Assembly: GCA_016934645.1 (NCBI GenBank)
Contig: JAFGSL010000679.1
Coordinates: 1 to 15,681 of the forward strand
Reading direction: 5' to 3'
Origin: Anaerolineae bacterium
GTDB lineage: Bacteria; Chloroflexota; Anaerolineae; B4-G1; SLSP01
Length of the DNA: 15,681 nt
Both the position numbers and the translations under genes were made by a program. Below, in pieces: positions 6,608-13,484 of this stretch (its first letter is position 1; each line of letters starts with the position of its first letter). The notes under the pieces were generated by a model. It made no database searches. It was not told where the DNA came from and saw nothing but the letters and a program-made list of their open reading frames with translations.

Positions 6608-7630
6608 ATGAAATCAAAAGGAACCATTCTCGTTGTCGATGACGACCTGCTCATTCGCAGCGGCCTGCAACGCATCTTGAGTCATCAAGACTACGAGGTC
6701 GAGCAGGCCGAAAGCGCCGAGGCCGCGCAACAACTTTTTTCGCGACGGCTTTTCGATCTGGTTATCACCGACCTTCAAATGCCGGGGCAAGATGGTCTTG
6801 CACTGTTGCGCGACATCAAACAGCGCTCGCCGCACACGCCGGTGGTGATGCTCACCGCGCATGGCTCGATGGATGTGGTTGTCGATGCGATGCGAGGCGG
6901 CGCCAGCGATTTCCTGACGAAGCCCTACAAACCGCAAGAGCTACTCACCATCGTGGCGCGCGAAGTGACGCGCCATCGCCAGGCTTTGCCGCCCGGCATG
7001 GATGACGCCATAGGATTACAATTGAGCGAGGAGGCCGCCGACGCCATCGATCAGTTGTTGCTGAACCTGCGTATGGAGATCAACGCGCGCGGCGTGCTGG
7101 TCATCGAAGGCAACGGTTCGGTGATTGCCGCTAAAGGCGCAATCGAGGACTTGAACATCTCCGCTTTGGGCGCGTTGATTGCCGGAAACTACGCTGCCAC
7201 GTCCGGCATCGCTTCGTTGATCGGCGAGGATAGCGCCTTCAAGCTCAACTTCCACGAGGGTGAGCAGTATAGCATCTACTCCGGGCAAATCGTTCCTGGC
7301 ATCTTCCTGGTGGTGATCTTTGGCCAGGATACACGTTTGGGTGCGGTCGTGTATTACACCAAAGACACGTTGGCGAAGTTACATCCCATTTTCGCGCAGC
7401 CACAGCTCCACCCTGCACCATCACAGGCGAAACGGGTCCGCGAAGCCCCAACGCCCACCGGAGAATCAGTCGACACGAGCACACCCGCCCCCCCCACCGA
7501 ACTACCGCCGGAAGACGAAGAGGGCCAGCCAATCGAACTGTTCTCATTCGAAGACCTGCTCAAGAGCGGGGCGCTGGAGCCTGAAGCCCTGGCGAACCTG
7601 GAAACGCAACTGGCGAACCTATGGGAGTAG
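6608..7630 (+). CDS. Response regulator with receiver, roadblock domain and acidic tail
   Basis: A 340-residue protein with no DNA-binding domain. Residues 5-123 are an intact NtrC-like receiver: acidic residues D11/D12, phospho-acceptor D55 (VITDLQMP), T83 and K105. Residues about 138-258 look like a roadblock/LC7 domain (ADAIDQLLLNLR helix, GVLVIEGNGSVIAAKG strand pair, GIFLVVIFG and GAVVYY strands). Residues 265-306 are a Pro/Thr/Glu-rich disordered linker. The C-terminal 307-340 segment (PIELFSFEDLL...) is a short amphipathic acidic tail that could be a docking peptide. It is the last gene of the operon, 24 bases after the ODP gene and followed by a terminator. It is the best candidate to receive phosphate from the kinase at 2932 and to link phosphorylation to the GTPase through roadblock pairing (inference). 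Confidence 0.85.
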   Translation: MKSKGTILVVDDDLLIRSGLQRILSHQDYEVEQAESAEAAQQLFSRRLFDLVITDLQMPGQDGLALLRDIKQRSPHTPVVMLTAHGSMDVVVDAMRGGASDFLTKPYKPQELLTIVAREVTRHRQALPPGMDDAIGLQLSEEAADAIDQLLLNLRMEINARGVLVIEGNGSVIAAKGAIEDLNISALGALIAGNYAATSGIASLIGEDSAFKLNFHEGEQYSIYSGQIVPGIFLVVIFGQDTRLGAVVYYTKDTLAKLHPIFAQPQLHPAPSQAKRVREAPTPTGESVDTSTPAPPTELPPEDEEGQPIELFSFEDLLKSGALEPEALANLETQLANLWE

Positions 7631-7655
7631 GGCTACAACACGCTTACTTGTTATG

Positions 7656-7691
7656 AAAAGACGAAGAGGCTGGGCGACCCTTCGTCTTTTT
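7656..7691. terminator. Bidirectional intrinsic terminator between convergent operons
   Basis: AAAAGACGAAG (7656-7666) pairs perfectly with CTTCGTCTTTT (7680-7690), with GC-rich loop 7667-7679 and a T-run continuing on the plus strand. Read on the minus strand, the same hairpin also ends in a T-run. It sits 25 bases after the response regulator stop and 30 bases after the xylanase stop on the other strand, so it can end both transcripts. Confidence 0.85.
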
Positions 7692-7720
7692 GTTTTCTCG
7701 TCGCGGTCGGCTAACCCTAC

Positions 7721-10072
7721 TCACTGAACAAACTGCAACACACCTAATCTCGACGTGTCCTGGTACGACTGGTGCGTGGGATCGTTCCAGGTGACGACAC
7801 TGTCGCGTACACCGTTGCCGTTCTCGTCGTTGTTGACCTGGAAGTCGGCGCCTATCAGCATCCCTTCCTGCGGCGTGATAGCGTCCAGCTTGATCGCCAA
7901 CTCGACGATGTAACCACCGGGGGTGAGTTTCGTCGCGCTGGTGATCTTGTCTGCCGACGCGGCGCCGCCGAAGCTTTGCACATTTTCGTAATTGACGCGA
8001 TACTGCCCGTCATCCTCTTCGTAGAACGCCGTCTTGGCGTTGTTCTGGTCGACGAACACCTCGAAGGAGTCCTGCTCCCAGGGATCGACAGCACCGTTGC
8101 TCAACAGGCTATCGGTCACAACGGCGAAGACGTACAGGTATTCGTCATCCCACAGCGTCCTGACCATCGCCGTCGATCCACTCTCGCCTACAACCCACAC
8201 GCCGGTGGTGATTACCTCCGTGCCGGCCCACACCGCGTCCTCCTCCGCGTCGATGACGGGCGTGCCACGTTTGGCAGAGGTCGACCGCGGGGGAAGAGAC
8301 GCATCATCGGGGGATGCGCCTTGGGAAGCATCCGAGTCCCCCGGCAACTTCGCGGGATCGACAACGCCCCAGTAGGCGTACTTGGCCCGCAATTGCTCGT
8401 CGAAGAGCAGCGGTAGATTGAGGCGCGTGGTGGGGAACGTCTTGAGCCACGTGGTGTCGTCGGCCAGCCCCCAGAACGTCACCGAGCCGATGGCGTCGGC
8501 ATGGCGTTTGAGGACCTCGAAGATGTCGCGGTAGCGGTAGCCTTGCTGGAGCAGGAGCTCGTCCGAGATGGTGGCGTATGAAGTGGTGTTGTTGGTGTAC
8601 ATGCTCATGTCCAGCTCGGTGACGTGCACTTCCCCCAACTCGGCAAACCGTTCAATGGCTGCCTCGATCGCGGGGATAGAGGGGATCTGGATGTTGACAT
8701 GCATCTGCATCCCGATGCCATCGACAGGTACGCCCATCTCTTGCAAATCACTGACGAGGGTGTAAATACATTCGCGCTTTCTGACCTGGTACGTGTTGTA
8801 GTCGTTCAGAATCAACGTGGCATCGGGGGCTTCCTCACGCGCGACGCGGAAGGCCGTCACGATGTAGTCCATACCGGTGATCTTGTACCACGTAGAGCGG
8901 CGCAGGCAATCGGAGTGGGCCGTATCGATCACCTCGTTGACCACGTCCCAAACGTTGACGGTGTCTTTGTAACGACTGACGACCGCCCGGATGTGGGTCT
9001 CCAGACGTTGCAGCAGCAGTTCCTTGTTCTCCGGCGTCGGCGTCATCTTTTCTCCGTTGGCGTCCAGGAACATCCATTCCGCCGCCTGCTGGTGCCACAC
9101 CAACGTGTGACCGTGAACGGCCATGTTGTGCGCCTGGGCAAACTCGACCAGTCTATCGGCATTGTCCCACCTGAAATCCCCTTCGCTGGGCTGAATTGGG
9201 CCGGGTTTCATCGTGTTCTCAGGCGTCAGACTGTTGAAATGGCGCGCCAGCAGCGCGGTATGGCGCTCGCTGTCGAGTTGGCTTGGACCGAATGCCGCGC
9301 CGACCGGGAAGTAGGCGGCGAGCGTCTCGTAGACCGAAGGAATATCGGTCTGGATCGGAACGATCTGAACCTCCGTTTGCCCGCCGATCGTCATCTCGTC
9401 GATGTAGAAACCGACGAATTCGGCATCGGGGCTTTCTACGTAGAGCAACAACTCGGAGGCTTCACCGCTGAACAAATACTGCCCTTGCAGATGCACCCAC
9501 TCGCCATCCGTCACGCCATTTTCCGCGCTGGGCGCGATCCATTCGTACACGGTATCTCCGCCGGAGGGCGTGCGCTGCATGGTGATGATCACCCGGCTGG
9601 GGGGAGCGCCTTCGGCGAGTCGCACGTACCCGCCGATCTCATACATATTGCCCGGCTCCAACACCTTTGACACATCCAGCGCCACGCCATGCCACGCAGC
9701 GGTGCGGTTCGTCACCAGCAGGCTGTGCGCGCCGGAATGCGCCACATCATCCGCGACGTCGACCGTCGCTTCGCCACGCGGACCCCATCCCTGGGCACCG
9801 TCCTCAAAATCGTATTGGATGACTGCTTCTGCTGGGGGCTCAACCGTCGCCACGACTTGCGGCGCCGCAACGGTGGGCGTAGGTTCCGCCGTGGGTGGTG
9901 GTTCTGTTGCCGTGGGTGTCAGCGTAGGCGCTGCAGTTGGCTCCACTGTGAATGTCGGCTCAGGCGAGGGCTGAGGTTCAGGTGTGGAGCGGCAACCCGT
10001 GCCAGCAACCATGGTCACAACCAGGATAAAGGCCAAAGGCCAAACAATTTTTAAGGACGGTCTCTTGAACAT
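7721..10072 (-). CDS. Modular GH10 endo-1,4-beta-xylanase, probable lipoprotein, with N- and C-terminal carbohydrate-binding modules
   Basis: A 783-residue secreted enzyme that hydrolyses internal beta-1,4 bonds in xylan. Residues 1-27 are an export signal (basic start, hydrophobic 10-22, then GTGC). C27 may be lipidated, although the lipobox is atypical (GTG before Cys). Residues 28-80 are a Pro/Thr/Glu linker. Residues 86-231 look like a CBM4/9/22-type jelly-roll module (YDFEDGAQGWG start, FYIDEMTIG end). GH10 spans about 242-572, with acid/base E380 (WDVVNE) and nucleophile E486 (VTELDMS), and with HGHTLVWHQQ and FWGLAD motifs. After a low-complexity linker, 604-783 resemble a CBM9 module (VIDAEEDAVWA, FEVFVDQNN, YIVELAI). 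The architecture implies cell-surface binding to insoluble xylan. The ATG follows a GGGGGAAG site. No other xylan genes are nearby. Confidence 0.92.
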   Translation of the reverse strand: MFKRPSLKIVWPLAFILVVTMVAGTGCRSTPEPQPSPEPTFTVEPTAAPTLTPTATEPPPTAEPTPTVAAPQVVATVEPPAEAVIQYDFEDGAQGWGPRGEATVDVADDVAHSGAHSLLVTNRTAAWHGVALDVSKVLEPGNMYEIGGYVRLAEGAPPSRVIITMQRTPSGGDTVYEWIAPSAENGVTDGEWVHLQGQYLFSGEASELLLYVESPDAEFVGFYIDEMTIGGQTEVQIVPIQTDIPSVYETLAAYFPVGAAFGPSQLDSERHTALLARHFNSLTPENTMKPGPIQPSEGDFRWDNADRLVEFAQAHNMAVHGHTLVWHQQAAEWMFLDANGEKMTPTPENKELLLQRLETHIRAVVSRYKDTVNVWDVVNEVIDTAHSDCLRRSTWYKITGMDYIVTAFRVAREEAPDATLILNDYNTYQVRKRECIYTLVSDLQEMGVPVDGIGMQMHVNIQIPSIPAIEAAIERFAELGEVHVTELDMSMYTNNTTSYATISDELLLQQGYRYRDIFEVLKRHADAIGSVTFWGLADDTTWLKTFPTTRLNLPLLFDEQLRAKYAYWGVVDPAKLPGDSDASQGASPDDASLPPRSTSAKRGTPVIDAEEDAVWAGTEVITTGVWVVGESGSTAMVRTLWDDEYLYVFAVVTDSLLSNGAVDPWEQDSFEVFVDQNNAKTAFYEEDDGQYRVNYENVQSFGGAASADKITSATKLTPGGYIVELAIKLDAITPQEGMLIGADFQVNNDENGNGVRDSVVTWNDPTHQSYQDTSRLGVLQFVQ

Positions 10073-10079
10073 GTGATAC

Positions 10080-10105
10080 TTCCCCCTCGATGAGATTTCC
10101 CCCTC
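10080..10105 (-). repeat. Direct repeat GAGGGGGAA in the xylanase leader
   Basis: On the minus strand GAGGGGGAA occurs twice with a 17-base period (plus-strand 10080-10088 and 10097-10105). The proximal copy lies just before the xylanase ATG and serves as its ribosome binding site; the distal copy is unexplained and could be an operator half-site or a simple duplication. Confidence 0.5.
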
Positions 10106-10133
10106 AGCATAAACAGGTTCATCGAAAAGTCAA
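10106..10133 (-). promoter_or_regulatory. Candidate sigma-70 promoter for the xylanase gene
   Basis: Read on the minus strand, TTGACT (10128-10133) and TATGCT (10106-10111) are separated by 16 bases, matching the -35 consensus at five of six positions and the -10 at four. Transcription would start a few bases downstream and give a leader of about 27 bases holding the GAGGGGGAA repeat. Confidence 0.35.
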
Positions 10134-10139
10134 AGCAAT

Positions 10140-10182
10140 AACGAATAAACGAATGGGCCTGGCGCCCATTCGTTTATTCGTT
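10140..10182. repeat. Perfect 19-bp inverted repeat
   Basis: Arms 10140-10158 and 10164-10182 are perfect reverse complements, built of AACGAATAAACGAAT plus GGGC, with loop CTGGC. There is no T-run directly after the stem on the minus strand, but it lies 22 bases after the stop of the small membrane protein gene and could still end or stabilise that transcript. The ATTCGTGGTTC just to its right (10187-10197) recurs at 1414-1424, which suggests a dispersed repeat family. Confidence 0.7.
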
Positions 10183-10203
10183 CAATATTCGTGGTTCCCC
10201 CGA

Positions 10204-10500
10204 CTAATCTTCCTGCTCAATCTCCGATTCGGGGGATTCCTCTTCAGACTTATCCGGTTTGTCGAGCTTAACGTTGACGTGGCCGCCGAACAGGGAGGAC
10301 ACGCCAAGGAGAAAGCCGAAATTGTACCAAGCCCCGTTGTTGTGAGTTTCATAAATGCATACGTCTTTGTTGAACAGGCTCACCACAAACGTGATCGCCG
10401 CGATGTTCCCATGCCAGACCCCTGCCCAAAACCCGGCTGGCTTGGCCTCCGGTTGCTTGAACCGTGAATTGTTTCCTGCAACTGCCCATTTGTTGACCAT
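10204..10500 (-). CDS. Small two-helix membrane protein, uncharacterised
   Basis: A 98-residue protein of unknown role. A polar N-terminus (1-22) is followed by a likely membrane helix at 23-43 (GFWAGVWHG start, VVSLF end), a short loop DVCIYETHNNGAWYNF with polar and aromatic residues (46-61), a second hydrophobic segment at 57-73 (FGFLLGV...GG), and an acidic tail (about 80-98: KPDKSEEES, EIEQED). I recall similar small proteins with GFW-x-G-WHG and IYE-x-NN-G-WY-x-FGFLLG in many bacteria, without an assigned function. The start is strongly supported by AAAGGAGGT six bases before the ATG (minus strand). The spacer on either side contains palindromes, so it is probably transcribed alone. I do not assign a function. 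Confidence 0.75.
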   Translation of the reverse strand: MVNKWAVAGNNSRFKQPEAKPAGFWAGVWHGNIAAITFVVSLFNKDVCIYETHNNGAWYNFGFLLGVSSLFGGHVNVKLDKPDKSEEESPESEIEQED

Positions 10501-10539
10501 TGAGTAACCTCCTTTAAAATGACTTCATTCAGCGCTCAA

Positions 10540-10588
10540 GGCGGGTCACAATCCGCCATCCTCGCCGTGCTGGATTGTGATCCAGCAC
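10540..10588. repeat. Two adjacent hairpins sharing an inverted TCACAATCC / GGATTGTGA core
   Basis: GGCGG (10540-10544) pairs with CCGCC (10553-10557), and GTGCTGGAT (10567-10575) pairs perfectly with ATCCAGCAC (10580-10588) over a four-base loop. The 9-mer TCACAATCC (10546-10554) is the reverse complement of GGATTGTGA (10572-10580), so the whole block is also one larger inverted repeat. It lies 22 bases after the stop of the MDR gene on the minus strand, without a T-run; a dispersed repeat is more likely than a simple terminator. Confidence 0.6.
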
Positions 10589-10609
10589 AAACATATTAGC
10601 ACTCGTTGG

Positions 10610-11599
10610 TTATGACAAGGTAATGACGACACTCCCTTTCTTACGTCCTGCTTCAACATAGCGATGCGCCTCGGCAGTCTGCTCCAGGGGAAAGCTTCGG
10701 TCAATGACAGTTTTTACCTCCCCTGCCTCGGCCAATTCCTTGATAAAGACGAGGTCTTGTGCCTTTTCTTCGGCAAAGCCACAGATGACTTTCTGCTTGC
10801 TGCGGGTCACAGCAGTCCACAGCATTTGAAGAATCGCCTTCATCTTGTAGCTAGCTAACAGATAGACGCCGTCGGGCTTGAGCGAATGCTTAAGCCGTAA
10901 GAACGAACTTCTACCCAAGATGTCGAAAACCAGGTCGTAGGTCTCGCCGTTCTGTGTGAAATCCTCTTGCGTGTAATCAATGACTTTGCTTGCCCCCAGA
11001 GATCTCACGAAATCCAATCGCGGCGTGCTGCAAACGCCGGTCACTTCCGCGCCAAAATGCCGGGCAAGCTGGACCGCCATAGAACCGATGCCCCCGGAAG
11101 CGCCGTTAATCAACGCCTTCTGTCCGGGCTGAAGATTGACCTTTCTGAGCAGACTAGAGGCCATAATCGCGCCATAGGGCAAGGTGGCAGCCTCTTCGTA
11201 GGACAAATTAGCGGGTTTTAGCGCGACTGTCCCGGTTTCAGGAATGCAGATGTACTCGGCATTAGCCCCCATTTTCATCCCCACGTAGGCGAAAACCTGA
11301 TCGCCGGGCCTGAATTTGGTGACTGCCTTGCCTACCGCTTCCACTTTACCGGCCAGTTCACTCCCCAGGATGTGGATTTTGGGTTTGTTCCAGCCAAACG
11401 ACAGGCGCGCCGGGAGATAGAGCGGCGCAGGCATGTTAAACTGGCTATTGGCAAAGTTACGCGCCGTCAAGTCGCCGTAATTGACCGGTGTGGCATAGAC
11501 CCTGACCAGGATTTCATTGTCCTTCGGGGTTGGCTTGGGGACGTCCTTGAGGTGCAGGACATCCGGCGAGCCATATTCGGTGAATACAATCGCTCTCAT
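10610..11599 (-). CDS. Zinc-less MDR oxidoreductase (NAD(P)H:quinone reductase/enoyl reductase-like), copy 1
   Basis: A 329-residue medium-chain dehydrogenase/reductase. The N-terminal GroES-like domain (1-120) has GSPDVLHL at 10-17 and GSELAGKVEAVG at 79-90. The Rossmann fold carries GASGGIG (166-172), typical of NADP-preferring quinone-reductase-like members. The catalytic and structural zinc ligands of true alcohol dehydrogenases are absent, so it probably reduces quinones, enones or similar reactive compounds; the substrate is unknown. The start has AAGGAG eight bases upstream. It lies 11 bases downstream of a closely related gene on the same strand, so the pair is probably one operon made by tandem duplication. 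Identity is strongest in the first 28 residues and in the cofactor-binding region. Confidence 0.85.
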   Translation of the reverse strand: MRAIVFTEYGSPDVLHLKDVPKPTPKDNEILVRVYATPVNYGDLTARNFANSQFNMPAPLYLPARLSFGWNKPKIHILGSELAGKVEAVGKAVTKFRPGDQVFAYVGMKMGANAEYICIPETGTVALKPANLSYEEAATLPYGAIMASSLLRKVNLQPGQKALINGASGGIGSMAVQLARHFGAEVTGVCSTPRLDFVRSLGASKVIDYTQEDFTQNGETYDLVFDILGRSSFLRLKHSLKPDGVYLLASYKMKAILQMLWTAVTRSKQKVICGFAEEKAQDLVFIKELAEAGEVKTVIDRSFPLEQTAEAHRYVEAGRKKGSVVITLS

Positions 11600-11610
11600 T
11601 CGACGCTCCT

Positions 11611-12576
11611 TTACTCGATGACCGTGATGACGACTTTTCCCCGGGCGTGTCCTTCTCCAAGGTACCGGAGAGCTTCAGCCGCCTCGCTTAACGTGTATCG
11701 CCTATCGATGATAGGGACGACTTTGCCCGCTTCCACAAGCTCTTTGAGAATAACCAAATCTTTCTGGCTTGCTTTCGCCGATACACCTCCCATTGTTTTG
11801 CCGCCGGTTTCTGACATCATTGACCCCAAGAGCATAGACTGGAAGATTTGAGCCATGGAACCTCCAGCCATTATATAAATACCCTTGGGAGTTAAGGCAC
11901 GCTTATAGGCTGAAAGCGTATGATAGCCGTTTGCCGCAAAAACGAGATCATACCGCTGAGCATTTTTGGTGAAATCTTCTTTGGTGTAATCAATAACATG
12001 GTCTGCCCCAATCGAGCGCGCCTGACCCAAATTCCGCGTGCTGCATACGGCTGTGACTTCAGCGCCAAACGATTTGGCAATCTGCACCGCAAAAGTTCCC
12101 ACCCCACCTGATGCGCCATTAATCAAAACCTTTTGTCCCGCCTGAATCTGCCCTTCATCGCGCAGACCCTGCAGGGCAGTGATCGCCGCCATAGGTATGG
12201 CTGCTGCTTCATCGAATGAAGTATTGACCGGCTTCAACGCCAATGCACTCTCAGGAGCACATGCATACTCGGCAAAACCACCCTTTACCATCCCAAAAAC
12301 CTCATCACCTGGCTGAAACTGCTTGATGTTTCTGCCAACTGTTTCAATCCGCCCCGCCACGTCAGCGCCGAGTCTCGTGTTTTTGGGCTTGAGCAATCCT
12401 CCGCCCATCAATCGAATCAAGAATATGTCAGCGGTCAGGAAATGCCAGTCATACGCATTTACGGATGCCGCATGAATTTTTATCAGGACTTCATCATCCT
12501 TGGGAGTAGGTTTTTCTACCTCTTCGAGATGAAGAACATCAGGTGATCCATATTTTGTGTAAACAATTGCTTTCAT
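11611..12576 (-). CDS. Zinc-less MDR oxidoreductase (NAD(P)H:quinone reductase-like), copy 2
   Basis: A 321-residue paralogue of the downstream gene, with the same layout: MKAIVYTKYGSPDVLHLEEV start, LGADVAGRIETVG at 69-81, Rossmann motif GASGGVG at 154-160 and an MDR C-terminus ending KVVITV. Zinc ligands are absent. It differs from copy 1 by a shorter substrate-cleft segment (about 50-70) and by a Met/Gly/Ser-rich stretch near 230-262, so the two probably accept different substrates. The ATG has GGAGGA seven bases upstream. By eye the gene is more AT-rich than its neighbours, including the AT-rich leader 12577-12640, which hints at a separate origin. No promoter of good quality was found in the 118-base spacer 12577-12694. 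Confidence 0.85.
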   Translation of the reverse strand: MKAIVYTKYGSPDVLHLEEVEKPTPKDDEVLIKIHAASVNAYDWHFLTADIFLIRLMGGGLLKPKNTRLGADVAGRIETVGRNIKQFQPGDEVFGMVKGGFAEYACAPESALALKPVNTSFDEAAAIPMAAITALQGLRDEGQIQAGQKVLINGASGGVGTFAVQIAKSFGAEVTAVCSTRNLGQARSIGADHVIDYTKEDFTKNAQRYDLVFAANGYHTLSAYKRALTPKGIYIMAGGSMAQIFQSMLLGSMMSETGGKTMGGVSAKASQKDLVILKELVEAGKVVPIIDRRYTLSEAAEALRYLGEGHARGKVVITVIE

Positions 12577-12694
12577 GAATATTCCTCCAAATTTGCTTTG
12601 ATTTGATTTTTTGAATAGTTTGTGGCATTTACCTTATTTCATTCTCGAGTTTATCAGCCAAACGCTGGTGAACCGTCGGTTAATGATGAATTCC

Positions 12695-12925
12695 TCAATA
12701 TACCAATGATCTGTTCCATAGTTTGGCACGTACGTCCGGAGAAAAGGCCATTAAAACCACCAGGGCTCCACCCAAAATATTCAGCTTCCGTTTGAACTGC
12801 GCCAGCGGTGAAAACGAGACAGTAATCTTGACGCGCGGCTGCGCCGAGATCCGCCGGTAAAGCGCATCGGCGAATTGCGGATCGGGCGGACGGCGGTATG
12901 CGTACAAAAACGTATCGTCGTTCAT
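12695..12925 (-). pseudogene. Truncated membrane partner of the sigma factor (possible anti-sigma or sigma-linked gene remnant)
   Basis: A 76-residue reading frame starting at the ATG that overlaps the sigma factor stop (ATGA, 12922-12925), so it is translationally coupled. It begins MNDDTFLYAYRRPPDPQFADALYRRI in two pieces: a short acidic start, then PPDPQFADALY, a pattern I associate with sigma-linked membrane proteins that normally continue for hundreds of residues. Residues 49-63 (KLNILGGALVVLMAF) form one membrane helix, followed by SPDVRAKLW, and the frame stops 13 residues after the helix. Another frame just downstream reads MEQIIGIL and then stays open for about 65 bases, consistent with a frameshift near 12726. 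It could instead be a genuine short membrane protein. The homologous extracellular domain is missing in either case. Confidence 0.45.
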
Positions 12926-13431
12926 AACTCTTGCTCCCATTGTGTGCGTAATTGTTTGACAACGCGATGCAGGATCGTTCCCACATTCGTCTCACTGAGG
13001 CCGACCAATTGGGCGATAGCGCGATTCGTCAGTCCCGCGCCATACTTCAGAGCGATCAACTCGCGTTCGCGCGGCGGCAATGTCGCGAGCAGCCGCTTGA
13101 GCTGCCGGACGTCGTCCCGGAGCTGCTGCCCTTCGTCGAGTGGCGCAGCGTCCGATGGCAGATCGGCTTGCAGGGAACCGTCCGTCCGCCGTCGCCGGTA
13201 ATAGTCGATGGCGACGTTACGGGCGATGGTAAACAACCACGTCGAAAACCCGCTGCGGTCGCGCCGGTATTGATTCCGGCTGCGCCAGGCCCTCTCAAAC
13301 GTCGTCGCCGTCAAATCTTCGGCCACCTGGTGATCGTACACCCGGTAACGAAAGAAGTTATAGACCCGCGGCAGTTCGTCGGCGTACAAGGCGTCCCAAT
13401 CCACGGTCTGGGCTGTGCTATACACATTCAC
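12922..13431 (-). CDS. ECF-like sigma-70 family RNA polymerase sigma factor
   Basis: A 169-residue sigma factor with region 2 (about 17-84: LPRVYNFFRYRV, AEDLTATTFERAW, STWLFTIARNVAIDYYRRRR) and region 4 (about 108-164: LKRLLATLPPRERELIALKY, then the helix-turn-helix around LTNRAIAQLVGLSETNVGTIL). There is no region 1 or 3, as in extracytoplasmic-function sigma factors. The start is a GTG at 13431; the nearby ATG at 13436-13434 runs straight into a stop in its own frame. An AGGAT-like site lies about nine to ten bases upstream. It is coupled by ATGA overlap to a short membrane protein at 12695 that probably was its regulator. Promoter targets cannot be inferred. Confidence 0.88.
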   Translation of the reverse strand: MNVYSTAQTVDWDALYADELPRVYNFFRYRVYDHQVAEDLTATTFERAWRSRNQYRRDRSGFSTWLFTIARNVAIDYYRRRRTDGSLQADLPSDAAPLDEGQQLRDDVRQLKRLLATLPPRERELIALKYGAGLTNRAIAQLVGLSETNVGTILHRVVKQLRTQWEQEL

Positions 13432-13455
13432 GTCATATCCATCCTGCTCTATAAC

Positions 13456-13484
13456 ATTATACGCGGGACGGATAAAAGTATCAC
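13456..13484 (-). promoter_or_regulatory. Candidate promoter of the sigma factor gene
   Basis: On the minus strand a perfect TATAAT (13456-13461) is preceded, after a 17-base spacer, by GTGATA (13479-13484), four of six matches to TTGACA. Transcription would begin around 13449, giving a short leader of about 18 bases before the GTG start. Confidence 0.5.

Noticed and set aside
8624..9670. 348-residue open frame on the plus strand inside the xylanase gene
   Set aside because: The opposite strand encodes clear GH10 catalytic motifs with CBM modules; this frame shows only reverse-complement composition.
10610..12576. Zinc-dependent alcohol dehydrogenase annotation for the two MDR genes
   Set aside because: The catalytic GHE zinc signature and the four-cysteine structural zinc loop are absent, so zinc-less quinone-reductase-like members fit better.
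12654..12995. 113-residue minus-strand open frame overlapping the sigma factor end
   Set aside because: Its first half is out-of-frame sigma factor and partner sequence. Only its last part (MEQIIGIL onwards) might be a frameshifted remnant of the partner gene, which is noted there.
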